This document shows positions 1 through 8,645 of a stretch of 64,000 nt of DNA, one piece after another. The notes under the pieces were generated by a model. The model saw only the letters and a program-made list of their open reading frames with translations, ran no database searches and had not been told where the DNA came from. Made by a program: the position numbers and the translations under genes. The stretch covers positions 62,001 to 126,000 of the forward strand of contig NZ_VYKK01000022.1 of assembly GCF_008710135.1 (NCBI RefSeq), written 5' to 3'. Origin of the DNA: Paenibacillus spiritus (GTDB taxonomy: Bacteria; Bacillota; Bacilli; Paenibacillales; Paenibacillaceae). Position 1 is the stretch's first letter, and every line of letters starts with the position of its first letter.

Positions 1-2405
1 ATGCCGCCAAGCGGGGAAGCGGCAGGGCGGGCCACTCCGCCTACAGTTACACTGCCCGGGACGAAGGTGGTGCCGGAAGGCGGCGTATCGCTGAAGGTGA
101 CCTCTGCGCCCAGATTGCCGGTGTTGGCGATTCGGATTCTATAGACCAGCATCCCTCCCACCAGCGCGGAGGCGGCTGATGCGCTCTTGACGGCGGTGAT
201 GACCGGCAGATAGACTGCCGTCGTTACGGTGTTCGACTGAGCAATGCCGCTGAATGCGCCCGAATTGTAGGCGGCCGAGGCCCGGTTGTTCAATGAGCCG
301 GACGAAGGGACGGCGGCGACAGAGACGCGAAAGACCGCGGCAGCCGAGGCGCCCGGCGCAAGGGTGCCGATCGGAATGCCGGTAGCCGGATCGGCTGCCG
401 GAAGCGGCGTACCGGACAGGGATACGCTTCCGGCGACGAAGGTGCTGCCGGCGGGAAGCGCGTCGGTCAGTGTCACCGCCGTGAGCGGCGAAGCGCCGTT
501 GTTGGCGACAACGGCGGTATAAGTCAGCGTCTGGCCGACGGCGGCCTCCGACTGGCTGACGCTTTTGACTACAGAGACATTGGGAACCGAGACGGGGAGG
601 GTCAGCGAATTGGAAGCGGCGTTTCCCGAAAGGGTCCTTCCGTCCGGCACTTGATAGGTGTAAGCGGCAGTTGCCTGGTCGGTCAGCGCGGGCGGGGAAG
701 GAAGGCTGCTGACGAGAACAGAGAATCTGGCGGTTACCGTCTGTCCGGACGCAACGGTTCCGATAGCGATGCCTGCGGCCGGTTTCCCGGCCACCGGCGT
801 ACCGGAGACGGTGAAGCTTCCGGGAACATAGGTGCTCCCCGAAGGGATGTTGTCGGTCAGCGTGACCGAAGCGCCGATATTCCCGCTGTTGGAGACCGAG
901 AGCGTATAGGTTAAGGTATCGCCGACCACGGCGGCGGTCTGGCTGGCGCTCTTGGATATGGCAAGAACCGGGGAATACACGGGAAGAGTGACGGTATTGG
1001 AGGGGACGACGCCGGTAAGAACAGGACCTCCGCTGACGCTCTGGAAGGTAAAGGCGGCGCTGGCCGTGTTGGCGACCTGCTGCGGGCTCGGGAGCGATGA
1101 CACTCTGGCCTGATAGACCACGGTGACGGAGGTTCCGAAGTTGACGGTTCCCAGCGGGACGCCGGCGACGATGTCAAATCCGGGGCGGGAGACGCCGGCG
1201 ACGCTTACGCTGCCACCTACAAAGACCAGTCCGGCCGGAAGCGCGTCGGTCAGGACGGCGCTTGTGGCGTTGGCGGTCCCGGTGTTGGCAACCGTCACCG
1301 TGTAGGTGAGAAGATCGCCGACGACCGCACCGGCAGCGCCGGCGCTTTTGGTTACCGTAATCTTGGGAGCATTGATATCGACCTGTATCGCATTGGCATT
1401 GACCACATAAGCGTCGCCCGAGGTCGTCAGCGTAAGGACTGCGGAGGCCTGGTTATTGACCAGGCGCGGAGAGATATCCACATTCGTAATATCCCAGCCC
1501 TGACGTCCGCCGGAAATGTTGCTTCCCGGGCTGCCGTTCGTCTGGTTCCGGCTGCCGAAGGTGCCCGTGGTGTCGATCAGACCGGCGTCATTATTGATCT
1601 GGGAAGCGAAGAAATTGTTCGCAAAATTGTTCGGTCCCGACAGCGCGGCCAGCGAAGCGGCGTTCGGACCGAACAAGGCCTGGTCGCCGGCACGGTTCGC
1701 GTCGCCCTCCTGGGCGCTGAACAGCGCCCGGCCGCCCAGCGCGCCGGAGACCGGCGTGGCAAATCCGGTGAGCGTTGTGGTCACCGGAGCGGAGGTCGAT
1801 TGAACGAGCACGGCCCCCGCCCGAAGCGACATATTCCGGAAGGGGAGCGACGGATTCTGATAAATGACGCCCAGTGTCCAGCCGGCGTGATTTGCGGTGG
1901 GATCGCCGCTGATGACAATGGTCCCGGCTACCCCGCCCGTAATATAGCGTCCTGCCCCCCCAAGCTGGATGTAGGAGGTCACGTTGGCGGACCGGACGTA
2001 AGCGGAGGCCCCGTTGCCGAGATCCACATTGTTGCTCGTCGCCGAATCGGGTGATACGCTGATAACGGTTCCCGAGGGCAGCGTCAGCGAGACCGGATTG
2101 TTAATCTGGGCGCTCAAGTTGACGGTTCCGTTAATGTAGGAGCCGCCCCAGATTAATTCCGCGTACAGAACGGTGCTGCTCGGCGGAAGATTGAGGATGG
2201 CCGCTGAGCTGTTGGCGGTGTACAGGCTTGTCGTTCCGGCGGGATAGGAATTGTAGACGGAAGCGGTGTTGACCGTGGTGAAGGCGCCGATACTGTCCTG
2301 AGTGCCGGGAACGCCTGCTGTGTCAGACCGGCTCAGACCGAGCGTGTTGCCCGTGAACGTAACGGCGCCGGTGGCATTGATCGTTGCTCGTACGACGAGA
2401 GGAAT
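1..2405 (-). CDS. DUF11-repeat surface/adhesin-like protein (5' part, runs off left edge)
   Basis: The minus frame stays open from 2405 to the window edge, giving about 801 codons without a stop; the C-terminus is outside. The first ~330 residues form a globular N-terminal region rich in Asn, Ser and Thr, containing INATGAVTFTGNTLGLSR near the start. Then come tandem DUF11 (conserved repeat TIGR01451-type) modules, each opening with a (V/I)KSxS...VG..LxYT pattern. Repeat starts fall near 1355, 965, 575 and 197, a period of about 130 residues; the fourth is cut by the edge. DUF11 proteins of Bacillales are large cell-surface or spore-surface proteins. No signal peptide is visible, as is common for the DUF11 proteins of this type. 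Function inferred only from the repeats. Confidence 0.85.
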   Translation of the reverse strand, partial: MPLVVRATINATGAVTFTGNTLGLSRSDTAGVPGTQDSIGAFTTVNTASVYNSYPAGTTSLYTANSSAAILNLPPSSTVLYAELIWGGSYINGTVNLSAQINNPVSLTLPSGTVISVSPDSATSNNVDLGNGASAYVRSANVTSYIQLGGAGRYITGGVAGTIVISGDPTANHAGWTLGVIYQNPSLPFRNMSLRAGAVLVQSTSAPVTTTLTGFATPVSGALGGRALFSAQEGDANRAGDQALFGPNAASLAALSGPNNFANNFFASQINNDAGLIDTTGTFGSRNQTNGSPGSNISGGRQGWDITNVDISPRLVNNQASAVLTLTTSGDAYVVNANAIQVDINAPKITVTKSAGAAGAVVGDLLTYTVTVANTGTANATSAVLTDALPAGLVFVGGSVSVAGVSRPGFDIVAGVPLGTVNFGTSVTVVYQARVSSLPSPQQVANTASAAFTFQSVSGGPVLTGVVPSNTVTLPVYSPVLAISKSASQTAAVVGDTLTYTLSVSNSGNIGASVTLTDNIPSGSTYVPGSFTVSGTPVAGKPAAGIAIGTVASGQTVTARFSVLVSSLPSPPALTDQATAAYTYQVPDGRTLSGNAASNSLTLPVSVPNVSVVKSVSQSEAAVGQTLTYTAVVANNGASPLTAVTLTDALPAGSTFVAGSVSLSGTPLPAADPATGIPIGTLAPGASAAAVFRVSVAAVPSSGSLNNRASAAYNSGAFSGIAQSNTVTTAVYLPVITAVKSASAASALVGGMLVYRIRIANTGNLGAEVTFSDTPPSGTTFVPGSVTVGGVARPAASPLGG

Positions 2406-2419
2406 CGTGCTCACCTCCT
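2403..2419 (-). promoter_or_regulatory. RBS and putative ATT initiation codon of the DUF11 gene
   Basis: On the minus strand AGGAGG (2419-2414) is followed by 8 nt and then ATT (2405-2403), continuing as CCT CTC GTC for a protein starting PLVVRATINATG. The only in-frame ATG/GTG/TTG close by is a GTG at 2414-2412 that overlaps the Shine-Dalgarno itself and so is badly placed. From memory, related Bacillales DUF11 proteins start with MPL, which fits initiation at ATT. Reading seen; the start choice is inference. Confidence 0.55.
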
Positions 2420-2549
2420 GGGCCGGCGTCCCCGGTTGCGATGGCCTGCCTGCGGGTTGCCGGGAATTGACGGAAAGAATGGCGTTAGGTAAGCTTATGT
2501 GCAGCAAGGGTTCCATTATGACTGCTGCGGAGGAATGGAGGAGGAGCGC

Positions 2550-4148
2550 ATGGCGGGTACGCTGTATGCGAACGGACGTTTATACGGATACCCGGACGAT
2601 GGCCCGGGCCGGCTGTTGTCGGTCTATACCGAGGAAGGGCGAATCGCGGCCATCGGGAGCGCGGAGGAACTGAGGCTCCAGCTCGCGGGCCGCAGCTACG
2701 GCACCGTGGATTGGGAAGGCGCGGCGGTACTGCCGGGACTGGTCGATGCGCATATGCACCTGGCCATGACGGGGATGAAGCTGGACATGCTCGATTTTAC
2801 GGGATGCGCTTCCCGGGAGCAGATGCTGGAAGCGATCCGGGAGCGGGCTGCGGTCACGCCGTCGGGAGAGTGGATTCTCGGACTCAACTGGAATGAAAAT
2901 GATTTTGCGCCGGCCGAGGCGCCGCACCGGCTGGAGCTGGATGCCGTAACGGACCGGCATCCGGTCTTCCTGACCCGCACCTGCTTCCATGCGTATCTCG
3001 GGAACAGCGAAGCTTTTCGCCGGGCCGGCGTTGCGGCGGATACGCCGGACCCTCCGTCCGGCTCATATGGAAGGGACCCGGACGGGTCTTTGAACGGCTG
3101 GATCTATGAGGATGCGTCCCGGCCGTTCTCCGCCGTTCAGCCGAAGCCGGACTATGCCGCCCTGAAGGCGGCGGTCCGCCGGGGCGCGGAGCACGCCCTG
3201 TCGCTCGGTCTGACCGGCGTGCATACGGAGGACCTGCGCCTGATCGGCGGAGCGGAGACCATGCTGCGCATTCACCGGGAACTGCGCGAAGAGGGTCTTG
3301 CCTTCCGGACGCATCAGCTGATGTACCATGAGTATCTGCCCGAGCTCGCCGAGCTGGGCCTGCGCGCCGGCAGCGGGGACGAATGGCTGCGGATCGGAGC
3401 CGTCAAGCTGTTCGCGGACGGCGCCATCGGCGGACGGACGGCACTGCTGTCTGCTCCTTACAGCGATGCGCCGGGCACCTCCGGCATGGCGGTCCACACG
3501 CCGGAAGAGCTGGAGCGCATCTTCGCAGAGGCGCGGCGGATCGGCTTCCCTGTGGCGGTTCACGCCATCGGTGACGGAGCTGCGGATCTGACGCTGACGG
3601 CGATGGAGCGGGTGCCGCTGCCGCAGAGCTGCCGGCTGCCCGACCGGTTCATCCACGCGCAGGTGCTGCGCCGGGACCTGGTCGTTCGCATGAAGAATCT
3701 GCCGCTGATTGCCGACATTCAGCCCCGGTTCGTGGCGAGCGACTTCCCCTGGGTGCTGGAGAGGGTGGGGCCGGAACGCACCCGCTGGCTCTACGCGTGG
3801 AAGAGTCTGCTGGAAGCCGGAGTGGTCTGCGCAGGGGGAAGCGACGCGCCGATTGAACCGGTCAGCCCGTTCCTCGGGATGCATGCAGCCATAACCCGCC
3901 GGAAGCCGGGCGAGCGCCACGCCGGCTATGTGCCGGAGGAGAAGCTCACGGCCGGTCAAGCGCTCGGATTGTTCACTTCGGGCAGCGCGGCTGCGGCCGG
4001 AGAGACGGCGGAACGCGGCAGTCTGGAGACCGGCAAGCGGGCCGACTTCACGGTCATGGACCGCCCGCCGGGCAGCGACCCCGATGATCTGCTCGCCGCG
4101 CGCGTGCGCATGACGGTAGTCAACGGTACGGTGGCGTACAAGCTGTAA
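2550..4148 (+). CDS. YtcJ-like metal-dependent amidohydrolase
   Basis: A 532-residue protein of the amidohydrolase superfamily, COG1574 (YtcJ/predicted exoenzyme-regulator type). Metal-binding and fold motifs are in order: VDAHMHLAMTG (HxH, about residue 65), an active-site lysine region KLFADGAIGGRT (about 290), AVHAIGDGAAD (about 330), FIHAQVL, and GGSDAPIEPVSPF with the final Asp (about 430). A C-terminal MTVVNGTVAY strand closes the composite sandwich. The start is ATG 2550, behind GGAGGAGG; the longer in-frame start at 2499 lacks an RBS. It is divergent from the DUF11 gene with a 144-bp gap. The substrate cannot be told from sequence; members are usually annotated as amidohydrolase of unknown substrate. 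Likely cytoplasmic, as no signal peptide is seen. Confidence 0.9.
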   Translation: MAGTLYANGRLYGYPDDGPGRLLSVYTEEGRIAAIGSAEELRLQLAGRSYGTVDWEGAAVLPGLVDAHMHLAMTGMKLDMLDFTGCASREQMLEAIRERAAVTPSGEWILGLNWNENDFAPAEAPHRLELDAVTDRHPVFLTRTCFHAYLGNSEAFRRAGVAADTPDPPSGSYGRDPDGSLNGWIYEDASRPFSAVQPKPDYAALKAAVRRGAEHALSLGLTGVHTEDLRLIGGAETMLRIHRELREEGLAFRTHQLMYHEYLPELAELGLRAGSGDEWLRIGAVKLFADGAIGGRTALLSAPYSDAPGTSGMAVHTPEELERIFAEARRIGFPVAVHAIGDGAADLTLTAMERVPLPQSCRLPDRFIHAQVLRRDLVVRMKNLPLIADIQPRFVASDFPWVLERVGPERTRWLYAWKSLLEAGVVCAGGSDAPIEPVSPFLGMHAAITRRKPGERHAGYVPEEKLTAGQALGLFTSGSAAAAGETAERGSLETGKRADFTVMDRPPGSDPDDLLAARVRMTVVNGTVAYKL

Positions 4149-4260
4149 CCGGCTTGTTAATAAACGGTAACCCAATGGAGAGCGTCCTGTGGTAGATTGA
4201 TCCAAGTACCTTATGGATGGGTACCTTAGTCCCTTATATCCCTGCGACAAGGAGATTTCT

Positions 4261-5427
4261 ATGTTGAAGCCGATTTATCGAACAGCGCTTGGGGCGGCGC
4301 TCTCGCTGCTGCTGGCGGCGGCGCCCCTGGCCCCTCTTCCGGCAGGCGAAGCCCGGGCCGCCCGAACGGAAGCGGTCCCGACGGGGCCGGCGGCTGTCGC
4401 CGCAGCCCATATCTTACCGGCAGCTTCTGGCCGGACCGCAGGCCATGCCGACGTCTCTGTCCGCTGGAATGGCCAAGTGTTGAACTTGTCCCCTGCCCCT
4501 TATATCAGCAACGGGGTCACGATGGTTCCTCTGTCCATGATTCAGAAACTCGGCAGCGTGTCGGCGCACTGGCAGTCCGATGAGGGCCTGGTGCGCATCT
4601 GGATGACCCGGGGCGGCGTCTATGATTTCAAGCCGGGAGAAAGGGAAGTGAGGGAGACGGCGGAGGCGGGTCGCTATCCGCTGGCTGCGCCGATTGCCGG
4701 GCAAGGCAGCGAGACGATGCTTCCGCTTCGCTTTATCGCGGAACTGGCGGGAGCGGATGTCCGCTGGAACGCCTCCGTCCGCAGCGCAGAGGTCGTCACG
4801 GGACGGACCGTGCTGGCGGCGGTGCCCGGCGGCGGTCCGCGGCTGTTCCGTATCGGCAAGAAGGCGGATACTTTTGAAGGCATGCGGCTGGAATGGGATG
4901 GCTGGGTGAAATCGTTCCCGTACTGGAAGAACCCGGTCGATGCGTCCCATGCTCCGGTTCTGGAGACAGGCGATATCGGCGGGGATCAGAGTCCCGAAGC
5001 CGTGATCCGTCTGAACGCCGGATGGGGGACGGGGCTTCATCTGGAGGAGGTTCATGTCATCGAACGCCGTTCCTTCAAGGAGATACCGGTCGATGATCCG
5101 GTCGAGGCGGCCCGCAATCGGATCGGCAGCTCGGTATCGCTGCGGGGGGATCAGGTCATTATCCGGGCGGAAACGCCCGGCGGCGGGGATCAAATCAGCC
5201 GCAGCGCTTCCTCTTACGGAACGGAAGCCGCAGCGCTGGACCGGCAGAAGATCGCCTTCGGGTCCATTATCTATTATGGGATCGAAGGGGGACGGCTGAC
5301 CGCGAGGCTTGGCGGGGCTATCGGGAATGCCGATTTTGTAGGGGAGGCGCGGATCGTCTACCGGTATGAGGAGGGACGCTACAAGGCGGACCAGGCCACC
5401 TTCTCGTTCTATCCGTCCCGCCCTTAA
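4261..5427 (+). CDS. secreted stalk-domain (copper amine oxidase N-terminal-like) protein
   Basis: 388 residues, starting at ATG 4261 behind AAGGAGAT. The N-terminus MLKPIYRTALGAALSLLLAA plus an AxA-like site forms a Sec signal peptide. Residues of about 55-180 resemble the stalk domain common in Paenibacillus secreted proteins (V...NGQ.L.LSPAPYI..GVTMVPL..I...G, then a second half MLPLRFIAELAGADVRWN). The C-terminal 200 residues (ETGDIGGDQSPEAVIRLN, EVHVIE) look like a VCBS/lipoprotein-type beta-rich region of unknown role. The name of the Pfam family is historical; no amine oxidase chemistry is implied. Probably exported to the cell surface. Confidence 0.8.
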   Translation: MLKPIYRTALGAALSLLLAAAPLAPLPAGEARAARTEAVPTGPAAVAAAHILPAASGRTAGHADVSVRWNGQVLNLSPAPYISNGVTMVPLSMIQKLGSVSAHWQSDEGLVRIWMTRGGVYDFKPGEREVRETAEAGRYPLAAPIAGQGSETMLPLRFIAELAGADVRWNASVRSAEVVTGRTVLAAVPGGGPRLFRIGKKADTFEGMRLEWDGWVKSFPYWKNPVDASHAPVLETGDIGGDQSPEAVIRLNAGWGTGLHLEEVHVIERRSFKEIPVDDPVEAARNRIGSSVSLRGDQVIIRAETPGGGDQISRSASSYGTEAAALDRQKIAFGSIIYYGIEGGRLTARLGGAIGNADFVGEARIVYRYEEGRYKADQATFSFYPSRP

Positions 5428-5449
5428 CCCCGGCCGGCTCCCATCAACT

Positions 5450-5500
5450 GGCAGCGCCCCTGACTGGCGGATCACGGATCCGCCGGACAGGGGCGCTGCC
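5450..5500. terminator. long nested inverted repeat between convergent genes
   Basis: GGCAGCGCCCCTG (5450-5462) pairs with CAGGGGCGCTGCC (5488-5500), and inside it GGCGGATC pairs with GATCCGCC around a 3-nt loop. It sits between the stops of two convergent genes. There is no T-tract on either side, so it may be a Rho-assisted or bidirectional terminator or an mRNA 3'-end barrier. Confidence 0.5.
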
Positions 5501-5508
5501 GATTGCGT

Positions 5509-5964
5509 CTAGGACGCGCCGACATTAGCCAGACCGACTGCAATTACCAGAATGAACAGCAGCAGAATCAGACCGTTGATGAGGGTGCCGATGACCGCCA
5601 GAGCTTTCTTGCGGTCCCGCAGGGCGATGCCGATAATGCCGGTGATTACTCCGATCAGATTCAGTGCCGCCAGGCCGAGAACCGACATGCCAAGCAGGAT
5701 GAATGCCTCGCTGGAGTCGCTGCGCAGTTCCCCGATCTCGTCGATCAGAGGGGCAATGATGGCGCCCGCGGCGGCCAGAGCGGCGATATAGCCGACAACC
5801 GTGACCAGGCCAATGACGAAGGAAGCGATCCCCGGGCCTGAATGTCTGCGGTCTTGCAGGTTCTTATAGTCTTGCGCTTCCGTGGGTTCGCTCATTCCGT
5901 AGCCGGATGGCGGTTGGGCGGAAGGCGATGGGCCTTCCGGCGGATTGACTTGTGGCTCGTCCAT
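5509..5964 (-). CDS. small DUF4190-like membrane protein
   Basis: 151 residues. The first ~45 are Pro/Ser/Gln-rich and soluble (MDEPQVNPPEGPSPSAQPPS), followed by three hydrophobic segments at roughly 46-72, 85-112 and 122-147. The order of tail plus short hydrophobic helices with a GITGIIGIALR-like turn is typical of DUF4190/DUF4064-type proteins of Bacillales. Function unknown. It starts at ATG 5964 after GAAGGAG. It is a single gene between convergent and divergent neighbours. Confidence 0.7.
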   Translation of the reverse strand: MDEPQVNPPEGPSPSAQPPSGYGMSEPTEAQDYKNLQDRRHSGPGIASFVIGLVTVVGYIAALAAAGAIIAPLIDEIGELRSDSSEAFILLGMSVLGLAALNLIGVITGIIGIALRDRKKALAVIGTLINGLILLLFILVIAVGLANVGAS

Positions 5965-6146
5965 AATCGAACTCCTTCAAGATGAGTAGTGGTGAATCCA
6001 ATGCTGCTTCTCTTACTCTTCCATAAGGGGGCGAGAAAAGCAAGCACATCCCGCACTCCTGGTGGAAAAGACTTGCCGCTTGCGATAAGATGAATCCGTG
6101 CCGCCGAACAAGCGGCTAAGACCAGCGGATCGAAGGAGAGAAAGAC

Positions 6147-6533
6147 ATGCAGCGTTTCTATGCGGGCTGGGGAGCTCTGCTGCTGATGCTGGCCGTTGCC
6201 ATTGGCGCATTTGGCGCCCATATGCTGAAGACGGCAATCAGCGCGGATGATTTGACAGTCTATGAGACCGGTGTGCATTATCACATGGTACATGCGCTCG
6301 GAATTTTGGCCATTGCTCTGGCAGCCGGACAATGGGGCGAGAGCGCCCGGCTGCGCTGGGCAGCCCGGCTGATGCTGACCGGCATCGTCCTCTTCTCGGG
6401 CAGCCTCTATGTGCTCAGTATCTCGGGAATCAAGGCCCTTGGCGCCATTACGCCGCTTGGCGGCGTGGCGTTCATAGCAGCATGGCTGCTGCTGGCGCTT
6501 GAAGCTTTCTCGCGGCGCGAATCCCGGCGCTGA
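6147..6533 (+). CDS. DUF423 family membrane protein (YwdK/YgdD-like)
   Basis: 128 residues with four predicted transmembrane segments. The DUF423 hallmarks are visible: AIGAFGAHML near residue 20, YETGVHYHMVHALG near 45-58, FSGSLYVLSISG near 90 and ITPLGGVAFIAAW near 105. It matches the family in length and in motif order. RBS GAAGGAGAG lies ahead of ATG 6147. Molecular function is unknown for the family; an inner-membrane location is expected. Confidence 0.92.
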   Translation: MQRFYAGWGALLLMLAVAIGAFGAHMLKTAISADDLTVYETGVHYHMVHALGILAIALAAGQWGESARLRWAARLMLTGIVLFSGSLYVLSISGIKALGAITPLGGVAFIAAWLLLALEAFSRRESRR

Positions 6534-6551
6534 CCGCAGATCGCAATCGCG

Positions 6552-6602
6552 CAAGAACGCCCCGGCACAGACCCGATATTCGGGAAGGCCGGGGCGTTCT
6601 TG
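6552..6602. terminator. bidirectional terminator between DUF423 gene and its convergent neighbour
   Basis: CAAGAACGCCCCGGC pairs with GCCGGGGCGTTCTTG, a 15-bp perfect stem with a ~21-nt loop. It ends 4 bp before the stop codon of the convergent gene at 6606, so it can serve both strands. Confidence 0.75.
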
Positions 6603-6605
6603 TCC

Positions 6606-7193
6606 CTACATGAACTCGTCGATTTCGTTGAGCTTGAAGGTATAAACCTGTTTCTCATCCACATGGTAGACATTGATCGTATTCGTGGCCTCATCCAGAT
6701 TCAGCACCCGGCACGGAATGGAGAGCTGCTTGCCGTAGCGGTTCGCCCGGATGCGGATCAGCTGATTCTTGCGGATGAATTCCCGGATCTGGATATAGAT
6801 CGGACCGAACGGATGGGCTTCGCCTCCGGTTCGGGGGGCGGCAGCCGCTCCGCGCGCGGCTTCTGGTCTGGCGGCCGGTGCGGTCTTGGCCTCTGCCGAA
6901 GGTGTGGCTTCGGCAGAAGTCTTGGCGGCAGTCAATGGCTTGGCGGGCTCCGCTGCGGCCGCGTCGGCGGCTCCAGCCTTGCCCTGGGACAAATTTCGCT
7001 TGGCGTTCTGAAGCAGCTCGTCGATGGTTCTTCCAAGCTGCAGGTTGGAATTAATCTTGAAGTCGGTTACATACTCGCTTCCATTCAGCAGTTCAAGCAG
7101 ATACTGCAAGGCAAGCGGGTTGGTCTTGGCATTTATTAAAATGTCAAGATTAAACAGAAATTGACCTTCCGTGCTTCGCAGTTTGTTGTTCAT
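6606..7193 (-). CDS. conserved hypothetical protein with Ala/Pro-rich linker
   Basis: 195 residues. N-terminal region 1-70 (FNLDILINAKTNPLALQYLL) is likely helical. Residues ~75-135 are a low-complexity Ala/Glu/Pro/Thr linker. The C-terminal ~60 residues (FGPIYIQIREFIRKNQLIRI to FKLNEIDEFM) look like a small beta-barrel/SH3-like fold. I do not recognise a named family. ATG start at 7193 follows GGGGGAC. Divergent from yunC. Likely cytoplasmic; no functional prediction is justified. Confidence 0.75.
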   Translation of the reverse strand: MNNKLRSTEGQFLFNLDILINAKTNPLALQYLLELLNGSEYVTDFKINSNLQLGRTIDELLQNAKRNLSQGKAGAADAAAAEPAKPLTAAKTSAEATPSAEAKTAPAARPEAARGAAAAPRTGGEAHPFGPIYIQIREFIRKNQLIRIRANRYGKQLSIPCRVLNLDEATNTINVYHVDEKQVYTFKLNEIDEFM

Positions 7194-7408
7194 AAGTCCC
7201 CCAGCCTGTTCAATATAGCGCTTCTTTTGCGTATTTACACTATATCATTATCATTGAAAGAAGAACAGCGGGGGAACAGATCGAATTGGGACTATCGGCC
7301 CGGGAACCTTGATGCGCAACCGGGACATTTGTCCGCACCCCTGCTCCCTGAATGGCATACATTTAGATAGAGCATGACGGGAAGCAAGAAGAAAGGCGGT
7401 GTGCAGCA

Positions 7409-7711
7409 ATGGTAACACTGAAACCGATTGTGATCGGCGGACATACGATGCTTGGCGTAGTGGTGCAGCTCCCCAAGACAACTCTTCTAAGCGTCAGCAC
7501 GGACAAGGGATACATCATGTGCGGAGCGCTGGATGTCGGACTGCTGAACGACAAGCTGAAGGACCGCGGTATTATTGCAGGCCGGGCGGTAGGCGTACGA
7601 ACGCTGGAGCAGCTGCTAAACTCTCCCCTGGAGTCGGTTACGCATGAAGCCGAGAAGCTTGGCATTGCGGCGGGAATGTCCGGGCGGGAAGCGCTGCTGC
7701 GGATGGTCTAG
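7409..7711 (+). CDS. yunC: YunC-like DUF1805 protein
   Basis: 100 residues covering the whole DUF1805 family length. The conserved stretch GYIMCGALDVGLLNDKL at about 34-50 and the RGIIAGRAVGVRTLEQLL segment that follows are typical. Start ATG 7409 behind AAAGGCGG. In Bacillus subtilis yunC neighbours yunD; here the yunD-like gene is 9.5 kb away (17164). Biochemical role unknown. Confidence 0.88.
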   Translation: MVTLKPIVIGGHTMLGVVVQLPKTTLLSVSTDKGYIMCGALDVGLLNDKLKDRGIIAGRAVGVRTLEQLLNSPLESVTHEAEKLGIAAGMSGREALLRMV

Positions 7712-7750
7712 GAACGCTGGCACAAAGCGGCCATACAGGTGTAAAATGGA

Positions 7751-7780
7751 GGAGCGGAAGCGAAATTCCGCTCCTTTTTG
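7751..7780 (+). terminator. Rho-independent terminator of yunC
   Basis: GGAGCGGAA - 6-nt loop - TTCCGCTCC followed by TTTTT; placed 40 bp after the yunC stop. Confidence 0.85.
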
Positions 7781-7886
7781 CCCGTTCGCGAACCCTCAGG
7801 CATAACCCTCCTTCCGTTCGTCCATCCTACAATTGATCTTTGGACGGCTGTGCGCAGCCGCACGGCCGGGAGGAAGACGCCGCTTT

Positions 7887-7912
7887 GTTTCGGCGGAACG
7901 GGGCTAGGGTAA
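7887..7912 (+). promoter_or_regulatory. possible SigB-type promoter of dps
   Basis: GTTTCG, 14 nt, GGGTAA resembles the general-stress consensus GTTTAA-N12-14-GGGWAW and lies about 85 bp ahead of dps. dps is SigB-dependent in Bacillus subtilis, but whether this organism has SigB is unknown. One motif in 285 bp could be chance. The rest of 7781-7995 shows no gene. Confidence 0.3.
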
Positions 7913-7995
7913 TGTGACAGTAGACGACGACAAGGCCGGCACGACGGATCAGACACAGCCGGTCAAATTCTAAGTGGACAAGGAAGGGATCAACG

Positions 7996-8460
7996 ATGGC
8001 CAAAGCAACCAACAAAACGAACACGACTTCCATCGAGCAGGTGCTCAACAAAGAGGTGGCGAATCTCAACGTCCTCTATGTGAAACTTCATAACTACCAC
8101 TGGTACGTGAAGGGCGAGCAGTTCTTCTCTCTGCATGTGAAATTTGAGGAACTGTACGATGAAGTTACGCTGAAAATGGACGAGGTGGCCGAGCGCCTGC
8201 TGAGCATCAAGGGCAAACCTGCGGCTACGATGAAGGAATATCTGGAGCTCTCCACCATTCAGGAAGCTTCCGGCAACGAAGATACCCGCGGCATGGTTCA
8301 GACGCTGATTGAGGACTTCTCGACGGTAGCGGAAGAGCTTAGCGAAGGGATCGAACTCGCCGAGGAGAACGGCGATCAGCCGACGGCCGATCTGTTCATC
8401 AAGATCCGTACGGATCTGGAAAAACACGCCTGGATGCTTCGCTCGTTCCTGGATAAGTAA
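7996..8460 (+). CDS. dps: Dps-family DNA-protecting ferritin-like protein
   Basis: 154 residues, one four-helix ferritin-like domain. The dinuclear ferroxidase signature of Dps is present: a His in KLHNYHWYVKG (about residues 31-41) and the downstream FEELYDEVTLKMDEVAERL helix with Asp/Glu ligands (about 50-68). Family members form 12-mers that oxidise Fe(II) with peroxide and store iron, sometimes binding DNA; the Lys/Thr-rich N-terminus (MAKATNKTNTTS) could be a DNA-contacting tail. RBS AAGGAAGGG lies ahead of ATG 7996. Monocistronic, with its own terminator. With the PerR-like suf promoter 1 kb downstream, the neighbourhood has an iron/oxidative-stress flavour. Confidence 0.92.
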   Translation: MAKATNKTNTTSIEQVLNKEVANLNVLYVKLHNYHWYVKGEQFFSLHVKFEELYDEVTLKMDEVAERLLSIKGKPAATMKEYLELSTIQEASGNEDTRGMVQTLIEDFSTVAEELSEGIELAEENGDQPTADLFIKIRTDLEKHAWMLRSFLDK

Positions 8461-8517
8461 GGTTGATGTTATGCATATGAACGCTCTCATGTGAGAGGGT
8501 GTGACGAATGGTTGAAG

Positions 8518-8543
8518 AAGAGCCCGTTTTGGGCTCTTTTTTC
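8518..8543 (+). terminator. Rho-independent terminator of dps
   Basis: AAGAGCCC - GTTTT - GGGCTCTT followed by a T-tract, 58 bp after the dps stop. Confidence 0.92.
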
Positions 8544-8571
8544 ATTCACCATGTCGATTGCCTACATGAGT

Positions 8572-8580
8572 TGTTATAAT
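8572..8580 (+). promoter_or_regulatory. extended -10 promoter element for the DUF1802 gene
   Basis: TGTTATAAT is a perfect extended -10 (TGnTATAAT). No good -35 is seen at 17 bp. It is 66 bp ahead of ATG 8646. Confidence 0.5.
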
Positions 8581-8645
8581 ATAGATATCAAATTCGGAAC
8601 GGCCGGACGGCGGGAGCCGCGAGGCCAGGAGAGGAGAGCAGCCCC

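Noticed and set aside
286-2054. several short plus-strand frames at the left end
   Set aside because: They lie opposite the DUF11 repeats, and recur with the same ~390-bp period as those repeats.
7236-7256. Fur-box-like TGATAATGATA on the minus strand upstream of the gene at 6606-7193
   Set aside because: Only the left half-site fits; the right half has five or so mismatches, so it is not reported as an operator.
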